From: JANMDU01 sp031376455
Lineage (GTDB): Bacteria; Pseudomonadota; Gammaproteobacteria; Burkholderiales; Burkholderiaceae_C
Assembly: GCA_031376455.1 (NCBI GenBank)
Contig: JANMDU010000097.1
Span: 1-40,299 of the forward strand
Length of the DNA stretch: 40,299 nt
Reading direction: 5' to 3'
Shown: positions 16,601 to 23,958 of the stretch, in pieces
Layout: each line of letters begins with the position of its first letter
How positions within the stretch are numbered: the stretch's first letter is position 1
Made by a program: the position numbers and the translations under genes
The notes under the pieces: generated by a model
The model's input: the letters and a program-made list of their open reading frames with translations, nothing else
Databases searched by the model: none
What the model was told of the DNA's origin: nothing

Positions 16601-17037
16601 ACGCTGCCCGCATCGGCTCTTGCATGCATCGCCTGCTCGAACTTTACCGCCCGGGGCTTGATTTAAGCGCAATCGCAGGCAGCGTGGCGACCAGCTTCGC
16701 ATTGAACGAGCCCCAAGCTCGCCAAGCCCTGCAAGCAGCGCAAAACATCTTGCAAGGCGAGGCCGCATGGGCGTGGGACAGCAGCGTCATTGATTGGCAA
16801 GCCGATGAAGTCGAGCTCATGCATCAAGGCCAGCTCCTGCGCCTAGACCGTCTCGTCAAACGCCTTGACACGCAAGAATGGTGGGTGCTGGATTACAAAT
16901 CGAGCGCTGCGCCGCAGCACAGCGCTGAGCTCAAAGCGCAGCTTGAACAATATCGTGCGGGTGTGCAATCCGCCAACCCCGGGCGACTTGTCAAAGCCGC
17001 GTTTGTCACAGCGCAGGGCGCGTTGATCGAAATATGA
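13645..17037 (+). CDS. addA: AddA-like UvrD/RecB-family helicase-nuclease
   Basis: This is an SF1A helicase of about 1130 aa. Walker A is QACAGAGKTW (about residue 50), followed by motif Ia AITFTKKAAGEM. Walker B is LLIDEFQDTNPLQW (about 412), motif III is FIVGDSKQSIYRFR, and motifs V/VI are LMTVHGAKGLEAD and ALYVAMTRARDQL. The C-terminal nuclease domain has GSCMHRLLELY and WWVLDYKSS. With AddB it would form the end-resection helicase-nuclease. The ATG at 13645 overlaps the addB stop as ATGA, giving translational coupling. Two dispersed repeats are translated within it. A Gly-rich insert with a duplicated NTPSVF lies between motifs II and III. Confidence 0.9.
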   Translation: MTIQNQASADAPANESANVPAYALNGQPCTPEAFYAVACDPQRHVVVQACAGAGKTWMLVSRIVRALLDGAQPYEILAITFTKKAAGEMRQRLQEWLLKFSKLSDEELLQELEIRGISSKTALSPASNLRGVLSNLYQATLLAPRTVQIRTFHSWFASLLRSAPLAVLQGLGLPSPYELLEDDSEAIELLWPRFYALLQRDEALHAVYRAAVADVGRASLEKALTFGIKKRVEFELADAAGVVESSMEPFGKLFPELAHLDEPQCRLIEERESLAHAAKLLAAAPQKSYAAKGAELKRAVTSERWLEVANCLLTKEGEPRVFSEKITGIEQIRAAQELCVWVDLAQQQQAAYRHQQHMAQLMRAANTCFAELKRARGWVDMGDLERGAMRLLQDEQIAGWVQQRLDAQVRHLLIDEFQDTNPLQWQALQSWLSGYVGAGGGGGASKGLGGLGANTPSVFNTNTPSVFIVGDSKQSIYRFRRAEPQVFEAATRFVCEGLQGSLLTCDHTRRNASQVISVVNAVMAQAAAEGDFAFRAHTTGSQAQGSVLRLPLAPRPAQAASDPSLQNGLHWRDTLTQRRDEPDEKAVDAECALAARWVATQISRGVLPASFMVLARKRDRLNRMRDALRSLGVPSQIAEKTALIELPEAKDIVALLDALVSPGNDLALAQALKSPLFGWSDAQLVQLASLATACEAATSWLDLLLKGEHSAHILRRLEADFFQKTASDLRQCRQWLAQLPPHDALSAIYERLDVLARFSMAAPAPLRLRVQSSLEALLAAALQAKGGRFLTPHAWIRQLKSPHLKAPPSGALEAVRLMTVHGAKGLEADTVILLDCNTATRKATALDVLVDWPGEQTAPTTFAFLRSEKRVPSSLGSALAREHAQREREESNALYVAMTRARDQLVISGHEVIKAAEINPWKRFEALGSEVEEAWHGDFSGSESSTESPLAQNAESGMFLMRNLPLAGINTAQSAIKIGVKEEPDDAARIGSCMHRLLELYRPGLDLSAIAGSVATSFALNEPQARQALQAAQNILQGEAAWAWDSSVIDWQADEVELMHQGQLLRLDRLVKRLDTQEWWVLDYKSSAAPQHSAELKAQLEQYRAGVQSANPGRLVKAAFVTAQGALIEI
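14016..14056 (-). repeat. 42-bp dispersed repeat, copy C (inside addA)
   Basis: On the minus strand: ATATAAATTTGATAGC, ACTCCACGCAGAT, ATGCCGGC. It is translated as SPASNLRGVLSNLYQ on the coding strand, in a different phase from copies B and D. Confidence 0.75.
16541..16580 (-). repeat. 42-bp dispersed repeat, copy D (inside addA)
   Basis: On the minus strand: CTATTTTTATAGC, GCTTTGCGCAGTATT, TATGCCGGCTA. It is translated as LAGINTAQSAIKIG in addA, between the helicase and nuclease domains and in the same phase as copy B. Confidence 0.85.
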
Positions 17038-17105
17038 CGAGCCCTTTGGCAGCACAGTTGCGCCCATTCCGCTCAAATTGAGCCTCTCAAAATTCTCTAA
17101 ATCAC

Positions 17106-17714
17106 GTGCTTTTCTCCCCGTCCCCTTTTCAACTTGCGACCGATACTTGGCTGCTCAGCGCCTATGCCGCATCAATGGCTCTGACAGAGCAGATTCAAAC
17201 GATTGAAGCACAGGCTGCGTTTCGTCATTACAGTGTGCCGGGCGGTAAAAAGATGGCTGTCGCCATGACGAGTTGCGGGGCATTCGGCTGGGTGAGCGAT
17301 GCGCAAGGTTACCGATATTGCCCAAATGATCCGCTCACGCAAGTCGCTTGGCCTGCCATGCCGCCAGCATTCAAACAATTGGCCAGAGATGCGGCCAAGG
17401 CGGCCGGCTGGCCGAGCTTCGAGCCAGATTCTTGCCTCATCAATCGTTACACCAGCGGCGCGGGCATGGGGTTGCATCAAGACAAAGATGAGCAAGATCT
17501 GAAAGCGCCCATTGTCTCCGTCTCCATCGGCGCAACAGCGAAATTCATGCTCGGCGGGCAGCACCGCACAGATCCCGTGAAAACAATCGATCTGCACGAT
17601 GGCGATGTGATGGTCTGGGGCGGCGCAGCCCGCTTAGTTTTTCACGGCGTTCGGCCGTTGCCGAAAAGTCAAACAGCGCTGCGCTACAACCTGACGTTTC
17701 GCAAAGCGGCTTAG
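17106..17714 (+). CDS. alkB: AlkB-family 2-oxoglutarate/Fe(II)-dependent DNA repair dioxygenase
   Basis: The 202-aa protein has the AlkB iron triad His124, Asp126 (GLHQDKDE) and His180 (LVFHGVRP). It also has the 2-oxoglutarate-binding Arg193 and the family Arg199 in RYNLTFR. The NRYTSGAGMGLHQD context is typical of AlkB, which oxidatively removes methyl groups from 1-methyladenine and 3-methylcytosine. A GTG at 17106 is the likely start. It lies 68 bp downstream of addA on the same strand, so the stretch groups three DNA-repair genes. Transcription would meet the hairpin at 17731-17757. Confidence 0.93.
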   Translation: MLFSPSPFQLATDTWLLSAYAASMALTEQIQTIEAQAAFRHYSVPGGKKMAVAMTSCGAFGWVSDAQGYRYCPNDPLTQVAWPAMPPAFKQLARDAAKAAGWPSFEPDSCLINRYTSGAGMGLHQDKDEQDLKAPIVSVSIGATAKFMLGGQHRTDPVKTIDLHDGDVMVWGGAARLVFHGVRPLPKSQTALRYNLTFRKAA

Positions 17715-17730
17715 CTCAAACCGGTGGGCG

Positions 17731-17757
17731 AAAAAAAACGTCTGAGTGCAGACGTTT
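17731..17757. terminator. terminator shared by ffs and alkB
   Basis: AACGTCTG and CAGACGTT form a stem. On the minus strand it ends in T8, serving the SRP RNA gene; on the plus strand it ends in TTTTC after alkB. It begins about 16 bp after the alkB stop codon. Confidence 0.85.
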
Positions 17758-17766
17758 TCAAAAAAA

Positions 17767-17866
17767 GGTGACGAGCCTTGACCCCGGCACTGACTCTACA
17801 GTTAGGGCTGCTTGGTTCCCCACCTGACCCGATTGGCCGCTTCACCATGCGGGAAGGCTCGTCACT
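17767..17866 (-). ncRNA. ffs: 4.5S signal recognition particle RNA
   Basis: On the minus strand the ends GTGACGAGCC and GGCTCGTCAC pair. The apex carries the invariant SRP helix-8 pattern: GTCAGG, a 3-bp stem TGG/CCA closing a GGAA tetraloop, then AGCAGCC. Total length is about 100 nt, the usual size for proteobacterial 4.5S RNA, which binds Ffh for cotranslational targeting to FtsY and SecYEG. A TACAAT -10 hexamer lies just upstream and a strong terminator follows. Exact ends may be off by a few bases. Confidence 0.93.
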
Positions 17867-17869
17867 TCT

Positions 17870-17875
17870 ATTGTA
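17870..17875 (-). promoter_or_regulatory. ffs promoter -10
   Basis: TACAAT on the minus strand lies 4 bases before the predicted RNA 5' end region. No clear -35 hexamer is visible at 17 bp. Confidence 0.6.
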
Positions 17876-17925
17876 AGGCGTGAGCACACCGCGACTCATG
17901 ATGAATCGCGCGTGATAATGATTTC

Positions 17926-18450
17926 ATGACAAATATTCCTGAGCTTGAATCACCGCGTTTGCGCCTTCGCGCATTCAAGAATCAAGATTTTGAGCCGATG
18001 GCAAAATTCTTTGCATCTGAGTTCTCGCGCACGTATGGCGGCCCATGCTCGCGGGATGAGGCTTGGCGTAAGTTTGCGGTGTATTCGGGGCATTGGGTGC
18101 TGCGCGGGTATGGGCCTTGGGCGCTGGAAGAAAATAGCTCTGGCCAATTCGTGGGGCTTTGTGGAATGTGGTTTCCAGAAGGCTTTCCTGAGCCTGAGAT
18201 TTCTTGGGCGCTAATCCCCGGGCAGCATGGCAAAGGCTATGCGACAGAAGCCGCGCTCCGGGCTTTGCAGGCAGCTTATGAAGACTTTGGTTGGAAGACG
18301 GCAGTGAGCGTAATTGCCGCAGACAATGCAGCTTCACATGCGGTGGCGCTGCGCTTGGGCGCGAAGTTGGAGAGCCGAATTGCGTTTCGCGGCGGGCAGG
18401 CGGATGTGTATCGGCATGTGGCGCTGGAGGAATTGCGGCACGCTGCTTGA
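17926..18450 (+). CDS. GNAT-family N-acetyltransferase (RimJ/RimL type)
   Basis: The 174-aa protein begins ELESPRLRLRAFKNQDFE, the usual RimJ/RimL-like N-terminus. It has the acetyl-CoA-binding signature PGQHGKGYATEAALRAL (about residues 94-110) and then SVIAADNAASHAVALRLGA. The substrate is unknown; relatives acetylate N-terminal amines of proteins or small molecules. It stands alone, just past the divergent 4.5S RNA gene, and is followed by a repeat-rich gap. Confidence 0.85.
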   Translation: MTNIPELESPRLRLRAFKNQDFEPMAKFFASEFSRTYGGPCSRDEAWRKFAVYSGHWVLRGYGPWALEENSSGQFVGLCGMWFPEGFPEPEISWALIPGQHGKGYATEAALRALQAAYEDFGWKTAVSVIAADNAASHAVALRLGAKLESRIAFRGGQADVYRHVALEELRHAA

Positions 18451-18530
18451 AGCTTTGTGCAAAGCGTCGCATGGTTGCCATGAGAGTCGGCACAAGTTTT
18501 TCGGTGTTTTAAAAGAAATTTAGGCAGTTG

Positions 18531-18571
18531 GCCGGCGTATTTATTGCGTGAAGCGCTACTACTTTTATAGC
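18531..18571 (-). repeat. 42-bp dispersed repeat, copy E
   Basis: On the minus strand: GCTATAAAAGTAGTAGC, GCTTCACGCAATAA, ATACGCCGGC. It forms the outer part of the composite element that continues to 18770. Confidence 0.8.
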
Positions 18572-18770
18572 AAACAGCAGCGCCAACCATTTCAACCCGC
18601 TACGTGATGGGTGTGAAAAAACGAAGCCTTTCGCCGGTTGAGCGCGGCAAATCACGTTATCAAAACCACAGAGGTTTGCAGCTCGTCGCTTGCGCTTTTG
18701 AATGCTGCACGAGAGAAAGGCCTCGGCTTTTTCGCGCACATTACGTGGCAGGTGCGCGGTTCGCGTCAAA
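18531..18770 (+). repeat. composite ~240-bp dispersed element, copy 1
   Basis: A 42-bp repeat, a short linker with AGCGCCAACCAT, and the segment ACCCGCT...GCGTCAAA. Within it CGTGATGGGTGTGAAAAAACG, the GAGCGCGGCAAA and CACGTTATCAAAAC words and GGCCTCGGCTTTTTCGCGCACA are almost identical in all three copies. CGTGATG at the left and CATTACG at the right are imperfect terminal inverted repeats. No transposase is present, and the open frames inside it are not convincing genes. It fills most of the 18451-18850 gap between the acetyltransferase and rpmG. Confidence 0.8.
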
Positions 18771-18793
18771 AGATCGACACAACTATGACGCAA

Positions 18794-18832
18794 ATAAAAA
18801 AGCCGCCAAGTCTTGCAACTAAGCGGCTTTTT
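18794..18832 (-). terminator. rpmB-rpmG terminator
   Basis: On the minus strand AAAAAGCCGC and GCGGCTTTTTT form a strong stem-loop with a T-tail, about 20 bp past the rpmG stop. Confidence 0.88.
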
Positions 18833-18850
18833 GTGGAAACAAAGAGAAAC

Positions 18851-19021
18851 TTACTTCAGCTTCACTTCTTTGTATTCCACATGTTTACGAGCTTTCGGAT
18901 CAAATTTCATGATCGTCATTTTCTCGGGCATGGTTTTTTTGTTTTTCGTGGTCGTGTAGAAATGACCGGTGTCTGCTGTGGACTGCAGCTTGATTTTTTC
19001 GCGTCCGCCTTTGCTTGCCAT
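18851..19021 (-). CDS. rpmG: 50S ribosomal protein L33
   Basis: This short ORF (56 aa) translates as a clear L33: it begins MASKGGREKIKLQSTA, then GHFYTTTKNKKTMPEKM, and ends KHVEYKEVKLK. The middle lacks the Cys pairs of zinc-binding L33 paralogues, so this is the zinc-free form. It lies 12 bp downstream of rpmB on the minus strand and ends before a strong terminator. Confidence 0.96.
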   Translation of the reverse strand: MASKGGREKIKLQSTADTGHFYTTTKNKKTMPEKMTIMKFDPKARKHVEYKEVKLK

Positions 19022-19033
19022 GGTGTGTGTCCT

Positions 19034-19267
19034 TTAAGCTTGGCCGCGTGCGCGCAAGTCTGCGAGCACGGCATCATTGCCTTTTTTGTCGATCAAGCGC
19101 AATGCAGCGTTAGTCACGCGCAGACGCACCCACTTGTTTTCGCTTTCGACGAAAAAGCGGCGATAGTGCAGGTTGGGTAAGAACCGGCGCTTGGTTTTGT
19201 TGTTGGCATGGGAAACATTGTTTCCGACCATGGGCTTTTTGCCCGTTACGTCGCAGACGCGTGCCAT
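19034..19267 (-). CDS. rpmB: 50S ribosomal protein L28
   Basis: The 77-aa protein starts MARVCDVTGKKPMVGNNVSH and continues with KTKRRFLPNL and VRLRVTNAALRLIDKKG, matching L28. The frame extends 13 codons upstream to 19306, but the conserved N-terminus begins at ATG 19267. It forms a two-gene operon with rpmG, driven by the TATAAT promoter at about 19385-19412. Confidence 0.97.
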   Translation of the reverse strand: MARVCDVTGKKPMVGNNVSHANNKTKRRFLPNLHYRRFFVESENKWVRLRVTNAALRLIDKKGNDAVLADLRARGQA

Positions 19268-19373
19268 ATAAAGCACTCCTAAAAATATAAACAGCTTTCG
19301 CCGCACCTCGCTGCTGCTGACTTATGCATTGCGCAACAGTCAGCCTAGCGGTCATAAACTTGTCCAAAGCCAA

Positions 19374-19412
19374 GTTAGCCATATATTATAGCCCGTGGAT
19401 TTGGAGATCCAA
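19374..19412 (-). promoter_or_regulatory. rpmB-rpmG promoter
   Basis: On the minus strand TTGGAT, 16 bp, TATAAT (19385-19390) form a sigma-70-type promoter. The -10 and the following bases match the rpsF promoter box at 7322-7342 with one mismatch over 21 bp. Confidence 0.75.
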
Positions 19413-19633
19413 GAGACGCGGAATCTGCGGTTGATCTGTTTCAAAGCGCGGTGGCCATGCACAGCTTGCATGGAATGCCGAATATTAAGGTGTTCAAAAA
19501 CAACCAAACCTGTCACAATCTAAAAAGTATTAAAGGCCCTTCCCCGCCCAATGCGTCCGCTAATCGGTTCAGCCGTGTCGCGGAAGGTTAATTTACCCAC
19601 TCAAAGCCTCCTTAAGGGAAGCAGAAAGTAAAC

Positions 19634-22495
19634 ATGTCAGCGTCGGTTTATAGCGCTTACGGTAGCAACAGCTATCTCTTCGGCGGCAACGCGCCCTATG
19701 TCGAAGAACTCTATGAAAATTATTTAGCCAACCCCGGCGCCGTGCCCGACAACTGGCGCAGCTATTTTGATGCCTTGCAGCACGTGCCTGCAACAGATGG
19801 CACAGCCGCCAAAGACGTGGCTCACATGCCCGTTATTAATGCATTCACAGAGCTGGCCAAACAAGGCGCCACGCGTACCGTACACGCCAGCACAGACAAT
19901 GAAATGGGCAGAAAGCGCACCGCTGCCCAACAATTGATTGCAGCCTACCGTAACGTCGGCGCACGCTGGGCCAATCTAGATCCGCTCCAGCGCACCGAGC
20001 GCGACAACATTCCCGATCTTGACCCGGCTTTCTACGGCTTCACCGATGCCGATATGGAAACCGTGTTCAATACATCGAATACTTACTTTGGCAAAGAGCA
20101 GATGAGCCTGCGCGAGCTGCTCAATGCCCTGCGCGAGACCTATTGCGGCACGATTGGCGCGGAATACATGTATGCCACGAGCCAAGACGAGAAGCGCTGG
20201 TGGCAGCAAAAGATGGAAAGCGTCCGCGCGAAACCAGTTTTTTCGGCGCAAGAGAAGAAGAATATTCTGCAAAACCTCACCGCCGCTGAAGGCCTAGAGC
20301 GATTCCTTCACACCAAATATGTGGGCCAAAAGCGCTTTTCGCTTGAAGGCGGCGAAAGCTTTATTGCCAGTATGGATGAGCTGGTGCAAAAAGCCGGTGT
20401 GGCTGGCGTGCAAGAAATCGTCATTGGCATGGCGCACCGTGGTCGCTTGAATGTGTTGGTGAACACGTTGGGCAAAACGCCTTCCCAACTTTTTGCAGAG
20501 TTTGACCACACTGCACCCGAAGATTTGCCATCCGGTGATGTGAAATACCACCAAGGCTTCTCTAGCGACGTGACCACGCCCGGCGGCCCGGTGCATCTGA
20601 CCTTGGCCTTCAACCCCTCGCACCTTGAAATTGTGAACCCTGTGGTCGAAGGCAGTGTACGCGCCCGCATGGATCGCCGTGGCGATGCGCATGGCACGCA
20701 AGTGCTGCCCGTGCTGGTACACGGCGATGCGGCTTTTGCAGGCCAAGGTGTGGTGATGGAAACGCTGGCTCTCGCGCAAACGCGCGGCTACTACACCGGC
20801 GGCACCGTGCATTTGGTGATCAACAACCAAATCGGTTTTACCACCAGCGACCCGCGCGACACCCGCTCGACTTTGTATTGCACCGATGTGGTCAAAATGA
20901 TTGAAGCTCCGGTGTTGCATGTGAACGGTGATGATCCAGAAGCCGTGGTGCTCTGCACGCAATGGGCGCTGGAATATCGCCAAAAATTCAACAAAGATGT
21001 GGTGCTGGATATTATTTGCTTCCGCAAACTCGGCCACAACGAGCAAGACACGCCTGCGCTCACCCAGCCGCTGATGTATAAAAAAATTGCGCAGCACCCC
21101 GGTACGCGTAAGCTCTATGCCGACAAGCTCGCCGCCCAAGGCATGGGCGACACATTGGGAGATGATTTTTTCAAAGCCTACCGCGCCGCCATGGATGCCG
21201 GCAAGCACACTGAAGACATCACGATCAGCAACTTCAAGAGCAAGTATGCAGTCGATTGGGCGCCCTTCCTCGGCAAGAAATGGACGGACGCTGGAGACAC
21301 CGCTGTGCCACTAGCCGAATGGAAGCGCATTGGCGAGAAGCTCACCACCATTCCCGCCAGCGTTACGCCGCACATGCTGGTGAAAAAAGTTTATGACGAC
21401 CGCGCCGCTATGGCGCGCGGCGAAGTCAATGTCGATTGGGGCATGGGCGAGCATATGGCCTTTGCATCGCTTGTCGCATCGGGCTATCCCGTTCGTTTGA
21501 GCGGCGAAGATTGCGGGCGCGGCACCTTCACGCACCGCCACGCTGTGATTCACGATCAGAGCCGCGAAAAGTGGGATTCAGGCACGTATATTCCTCTGCA
21601 AAATGTGGCCGATGGACAAGCCCCTTTTGTGGTGATTGACTCGTTGCTATCAGAAGAAGCCGTGCTCGCGTTTGAATACGGCTATGCCTCGAACGATCCC
21701 AACACGCTCGTGATTTGGGAGGCGCAATTCGGCGACTTCGCCAATGGCGCGCAGGTGGTGATCGATCAGTTCATAGCATCCGGAGAAGTCAAATGGGGCC
21801 GTGTGAATGGCATTACATTGATGCTGCCCCACGGCTATGAAGGCCAAGGCCCAGAGCACAGCTCGGCGCGCCTAGAGCGCTTCATGCAAATGGCGGCTGA
21901 CACGAATATGCAAATCGTGCAGCCCACTACGGCCAGCCAGATCTTCCACGTCTTGCGCCGCCAAATGATTCGCGATTTGCGCAAGCCGCTGATTATCATG
22001 ACGCCGAAATCTTTGCTGCGCAACAAGGATGCGACATCTCCGTTAGCTGAGTTCACCAAGGGCGGTTTCCAAACCGTGATTCCTGAGCAAAAAGTGATTG
22101 ACGCGAAGAAGGTCAAGCGCGTGGTGGCTTGTTCGGGCAAGGTCTATTACGACTTGGTGAAAAAGCGCGAAGAAAAAGGGCATGACGATACGGCGATTAT
22201 TCGCGTCGAGCAGCTTTATCCTTTCCCGCACAAAGCTTTTGCCACTGAGCTCAAAAAATACCCTAACTTAGTCGATCTAGTGTGGTGTCAAGACGAGCCG
22301 CAAAACCAAGGCGCATGGTTCTTCGTGCAGCATTACATTCACGAAAACATGAGCGAAGGCCAAAAGCTCGGCTATGCAGGCCGTGCTGCTTCAGCTTCGC
22401 CAGCGGCGGGTTATGCGCACTTGCACCAAGAGCAGCAGAAGGCGCTGACGGATGCGGCGTTCGCGAAGCTCAAGGGCTTTGTGCTTACCAAATAA
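19634..22495 (+). CDS. sucA: 2-oxoglutarate dehydrogenase E1 component
   Basis: The 953-aa protein is full length. It begins with the E1 N-terminal segment (NSYLFGGNAPYVEELYENYL). It carries GMAHRGRLNVLVNTLGK (about residues 264-280), the thiamine-diphosphate-binding HGDAAFAGQGVVMET (about 362) and NNQIGFTTSDPRDTRS. The C-terminal transketolase-like domain has GRGTFTHRHAV and ends with PASPAAGY-like sequence. It decarboxylates 2-oxoglutarate and transfers the succinyl group to lipoyl-SucB. It is the first gene of the suc operon. The 230-bp upstream gap has no promoter I can fix with confidence. A palindromic CTTCCGTG repeat separates it from sucB. Confidence 0.98.
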   Translation: MSASVYSAYGSNSYLFGGNAPYVEELYENYLANPGAVPDNWRSYFDALQHVPATDGTAAKDVAHMPVINAFTELAKQGATRTVHASTDNEMGRKRTAAQQLIAAYRNVGARWANLDPLQRTERDNIPDLDPAFYGFTDADMETVFNTSNTYFGKEQMSLRELLNALRETYCGTIGAEYMYATSQDEKRWWQQKMESVRAKPVFSAQEKKNILQNLTAAEGLERFLHTKYVGQKRFSLEGGESFIASMDELVQKAGVAGVQEIVIGMAHRGRLNVLVNTLGKTPSQLFAEFDHTAPEDLPSGDVKYHQGFSSDVTTPGGPVHLTLAFNPSHLEIVNPVVEGSVRARMDRRGDAHGTQVLPVLVHGDAAFAGQGVVMETLALAQTRGYYTGGTVHLVINNQIGFTTSDPRDTRSTLYCTDVVKMIEAPVLHVNGDDPEAVVLCTQWALEYRQKFNKDVVLDIICFRKLGHNEQDTPALTQPLMYKKIAQHPGTRKLYADKLAAQGMGDTLGDDFFKAYRAAMDAGKHTEDITISNFKSKYAVDWAPFLGKKWTDAGDTAVPLAEWKRIGEKLTTIPASVTPHMLVKKVYDDRAAMARGEVNVDWGMGEHMAFASLVASGYPVRLSGEDCGRGTFTHRHAVIHDQSREKWDSGTYIPLQNVADGQAPFVVIDSLLSEEAVLAFEYGYASNDPNTLVIWEAQFGDFANGAQVVIDQFIASGEVKWGRVNGITLMLPHGYEGQGPEHSSARLERFMQMAADTNMQIVQPTTASQIFHVLRRQMIRDLRKPLIIMTPKSLLRNKDATSPLAEFTKGGFQTVIPEQKVIDAKKVKRVVACSGKVYYDLVKKREEKGHDDTAIIRVEQLYPFPHKAFATELKKYPNLVDLVWCQDEPQNQGAWFFVQHYIHENMSEGQKLGYAGRAASASPAAGYAHLHQEQQKALTDAAFAKLKGFVLTK

Positions 22496-22519
22496 GCCTT
22501 TACTTTCTAACCTATTGAA

Positions 22520-22602
22520 AGAACACGGAAGTCACAGAACCGAACGGAATCCACGGAAGTTTTTCTGTGTCTTCCGTGAATCCTCCGTGACTTCCGTGTT
22601 CT
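22520..22602. repeat. CTTCCGTG-type palindromic repeat, copy 2 (sucA-sucB gap)
   Basis: A perfect 16-bp outer pair, AGAACACGGAAGTCAC with GTGACTTCCGTGTTCT, encloses an inner pair CACGGAAG/CTTCCGTG around TTTTTCTGTGT. The hairpin fills the 137-bp gap and is followed by A7. Confidence 0.9.
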
Positions 22603-22632
22603 AAAAAAACAAACCAACGGAAATTTTCAAAA

Positions 22633-23946
22633 ATGGCAATCGTAGAAGTCAAAGTCCCGCAACTGTCTGAATCTGTGGCCGAGGCCACCTTGTTGCAATG
22701 GAAAAAGAAGCCTGGCGACGCTGTGGCAATCGATGAAATCTTGATCGAGATCGAAACCGACAAAGTCGTGCTCGAGGTGCCCGCGCCCAGCGCTGGCGTG
22801 ATGGCTGAAATTTTGGTGGGCGATGGCGGCACGGTGCTGACTGAGCAAGTCATTGCTCGGATTGATAGCGCAGGCATAGCCGGTGCCGTTGCACCAGCGG
22901 CTGCCGCTCCTGCAACTGCATCTGCTCCGGTTGCCGCAGCTGCTGCAACAGGTGGCTCCATGGCAGGCGTGGCCATGCCGGCCGCCGCCAAGCTCATGGC
23001 AGATAACAGCTTGGCCTCTGGCTCCGTCGTAGGCTCAGGCAAAGATGGCCGCGTCACCAAGGGCGATGTACTCGCCGCTGTGCAAAGCGGCGTATCAAAT
23101 TCAAGCGCTACTAATTCAGGAGCATCTAGCGCAGCATCTATGCCGGCTAAAGCCTCAAATGATGTAAAAATTCCCACAGGCGTGCCCACCACAGCACTCG
23201 CGCAAGTTGCAGCGCCTGCCAGCAGCTTGGCCGCGCAACTCGAAGGCCGCCCTGAGCAGCGCGTGCCCATGAGCCGTTTGCGCGCTCGCGTGGCTGAGCG
23301 CTTGCTGCAGTCACAAGCTAGCAATGCTATTTTGACCACGTTCAACGAAGTCAACATGGCCCCGGTCATGGAAATGCGCAAGCGCTTTCAAGAAAAATTC
23401 GAAAAGGAATATGGCTGCAAGCTCGGCTTCATGAGTTTCTTCGTCAAGGCCGCTGTGCATGCGCTTAAGAAATTCCCGGTGCTCAATGCGTCGGTAGATG
23501 GTAGCGATATCGTTTATCACGGTTATTTCGATGTGGGCATCGCCGTAGGAAGCCCGCGTGGCTTGGTCGTGCCCATCCTGCGCAATGCCGATCAAATGAG
23601 CTTTGCCGATATTGAGAAAAAGATCGCTGAATTCGGCAAGAAAGCCGGCGAAGGCAAGCTCGGCATGGAAGACATGACTGGCGGCACCTTCTCCATCAGC
23701 AATGGCGGCACTTTCGGCTCCATGATGTCCACCCCCATCATCAACCCACCGCAATCTGCGATCCTCGGCGTTCACGCCACCAAAGACCGCGCCGTGGTCG
23801 AAAACGGCGTCGTCGTCGTGCGCCCCATGAACTACTTCGCCATGAGCTACGACCACCGAATCATCGACGGCCGCGAAGCTGTGCTCGGCTTGGTAGCGAT
23901 GAAAGAAGCGCTGGAAGATCCGGCAAGATTGCTGTTTGATATTTGA
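22633..23946 (+). CDS. sucB: 2-oxoglutarate dehydrogenase E2 component (dihydrolipoyl succinyltransferase)
   Basis: The 437-aa protein has one N-terminal lipoyl domain with the lipoylated lysine in IETDKVVLEVPAP (near residue 44). An Ala/Pro-rich linker and a peripheral-subunit-binding domain follow (KLMADNSLASGSVVGSGKDG, about 118-137). A second flexible linker leads to the catalytic core, which ends with MSYDHRIIDGREAV (catalytic His and Asp). It forms the 24-mer core of the complex and binds SucA and LpdA. The second linker is partly encoded by a dispersed repeat (copy F). Confidence 0.98.
   Translation: MAIVEVKVPQLSESVAEATLLQWKKKPGDAVAIDEILIEIETDKVVLEVPAPSAGVMAEILVGDGGTVLTEQVIARIDSAGIAGAVAPAAAAPATASAPVAAAAATGGSMAGVAMPAAAKLMADNSLASGSVVGSGKDGRVTKGDVLAAVQSGVSNSSATNSGASSAASMPAKASNDVKIPTGVPTTALAQVAAPASSLAAQLEGRPEQRVPMSRLRARVAERLLQSQASNAILTTFNEVNMAPVMEMRKRFQEKFEKEYGCKLGFMSFFVKAAVHALKKFPVLNASVDGSDIVYHGYFDVGIAVGSPRGLVVPILRNADQMSFADIEKKIAEFGKKAGEGKLGMEDMTGGTFSISNGGTFGSMMSTPIINPPQSAILGVHATKDRAVVENGVVVVRPMNYFAMSYDHRIIDGREAVLGLVAMKEALEDPARLLFDI
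23106..23148 (+). repeat. 42-bp dispersed repeat, copy F (inside sucB)
   Basis: GCTACTAATTCAGGAGC, ATCTAGCGCAGC, ATCTATGCCGGCT, read in frame as ATNSGASSAASMPA within the SucB inter-domain linker. It uses the same reading phase as copies G, H and I. Confidence 0.8.
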
Positions 23947-23958
23947 TCCGAGCGCCAA

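Noticed and set aside
18700..18775. tRNA-like T-loop words such as GGTTCGCG
   Set aside because: No cloverleaf can be built around them; they belong to the composite repeat. No tRNA was found anywhere in the window.
18604..18822. 72-aa ORF and similar ORFs at 33804-33992 and 34850-35182 (MGVKKRSL...VERGK type)
   Set aside because: They lie in the composite repeat. Several frames on both strands look conserved simply because the DNA is conserved, one copy has a stop in a shared register, and no ribosome site is consistent. Treated as repeat DNA.
20294..21208. 304-aa minus-strand ORF
   Set aside because: Antisense to sucA, His-rich low-quality translation with no domain; a shadow.
22520..22602. 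CRISPR-like direct repeats
   Set aside because: The CTTCCGTG units form one palindrome with no regular spacers and no cas genes.
22512..23381. 289-aa minus-strand ORF over sucB
   Set aside because: Ala/Ser-rich antisense reading of the lipoyl domain and linker; not a gene.
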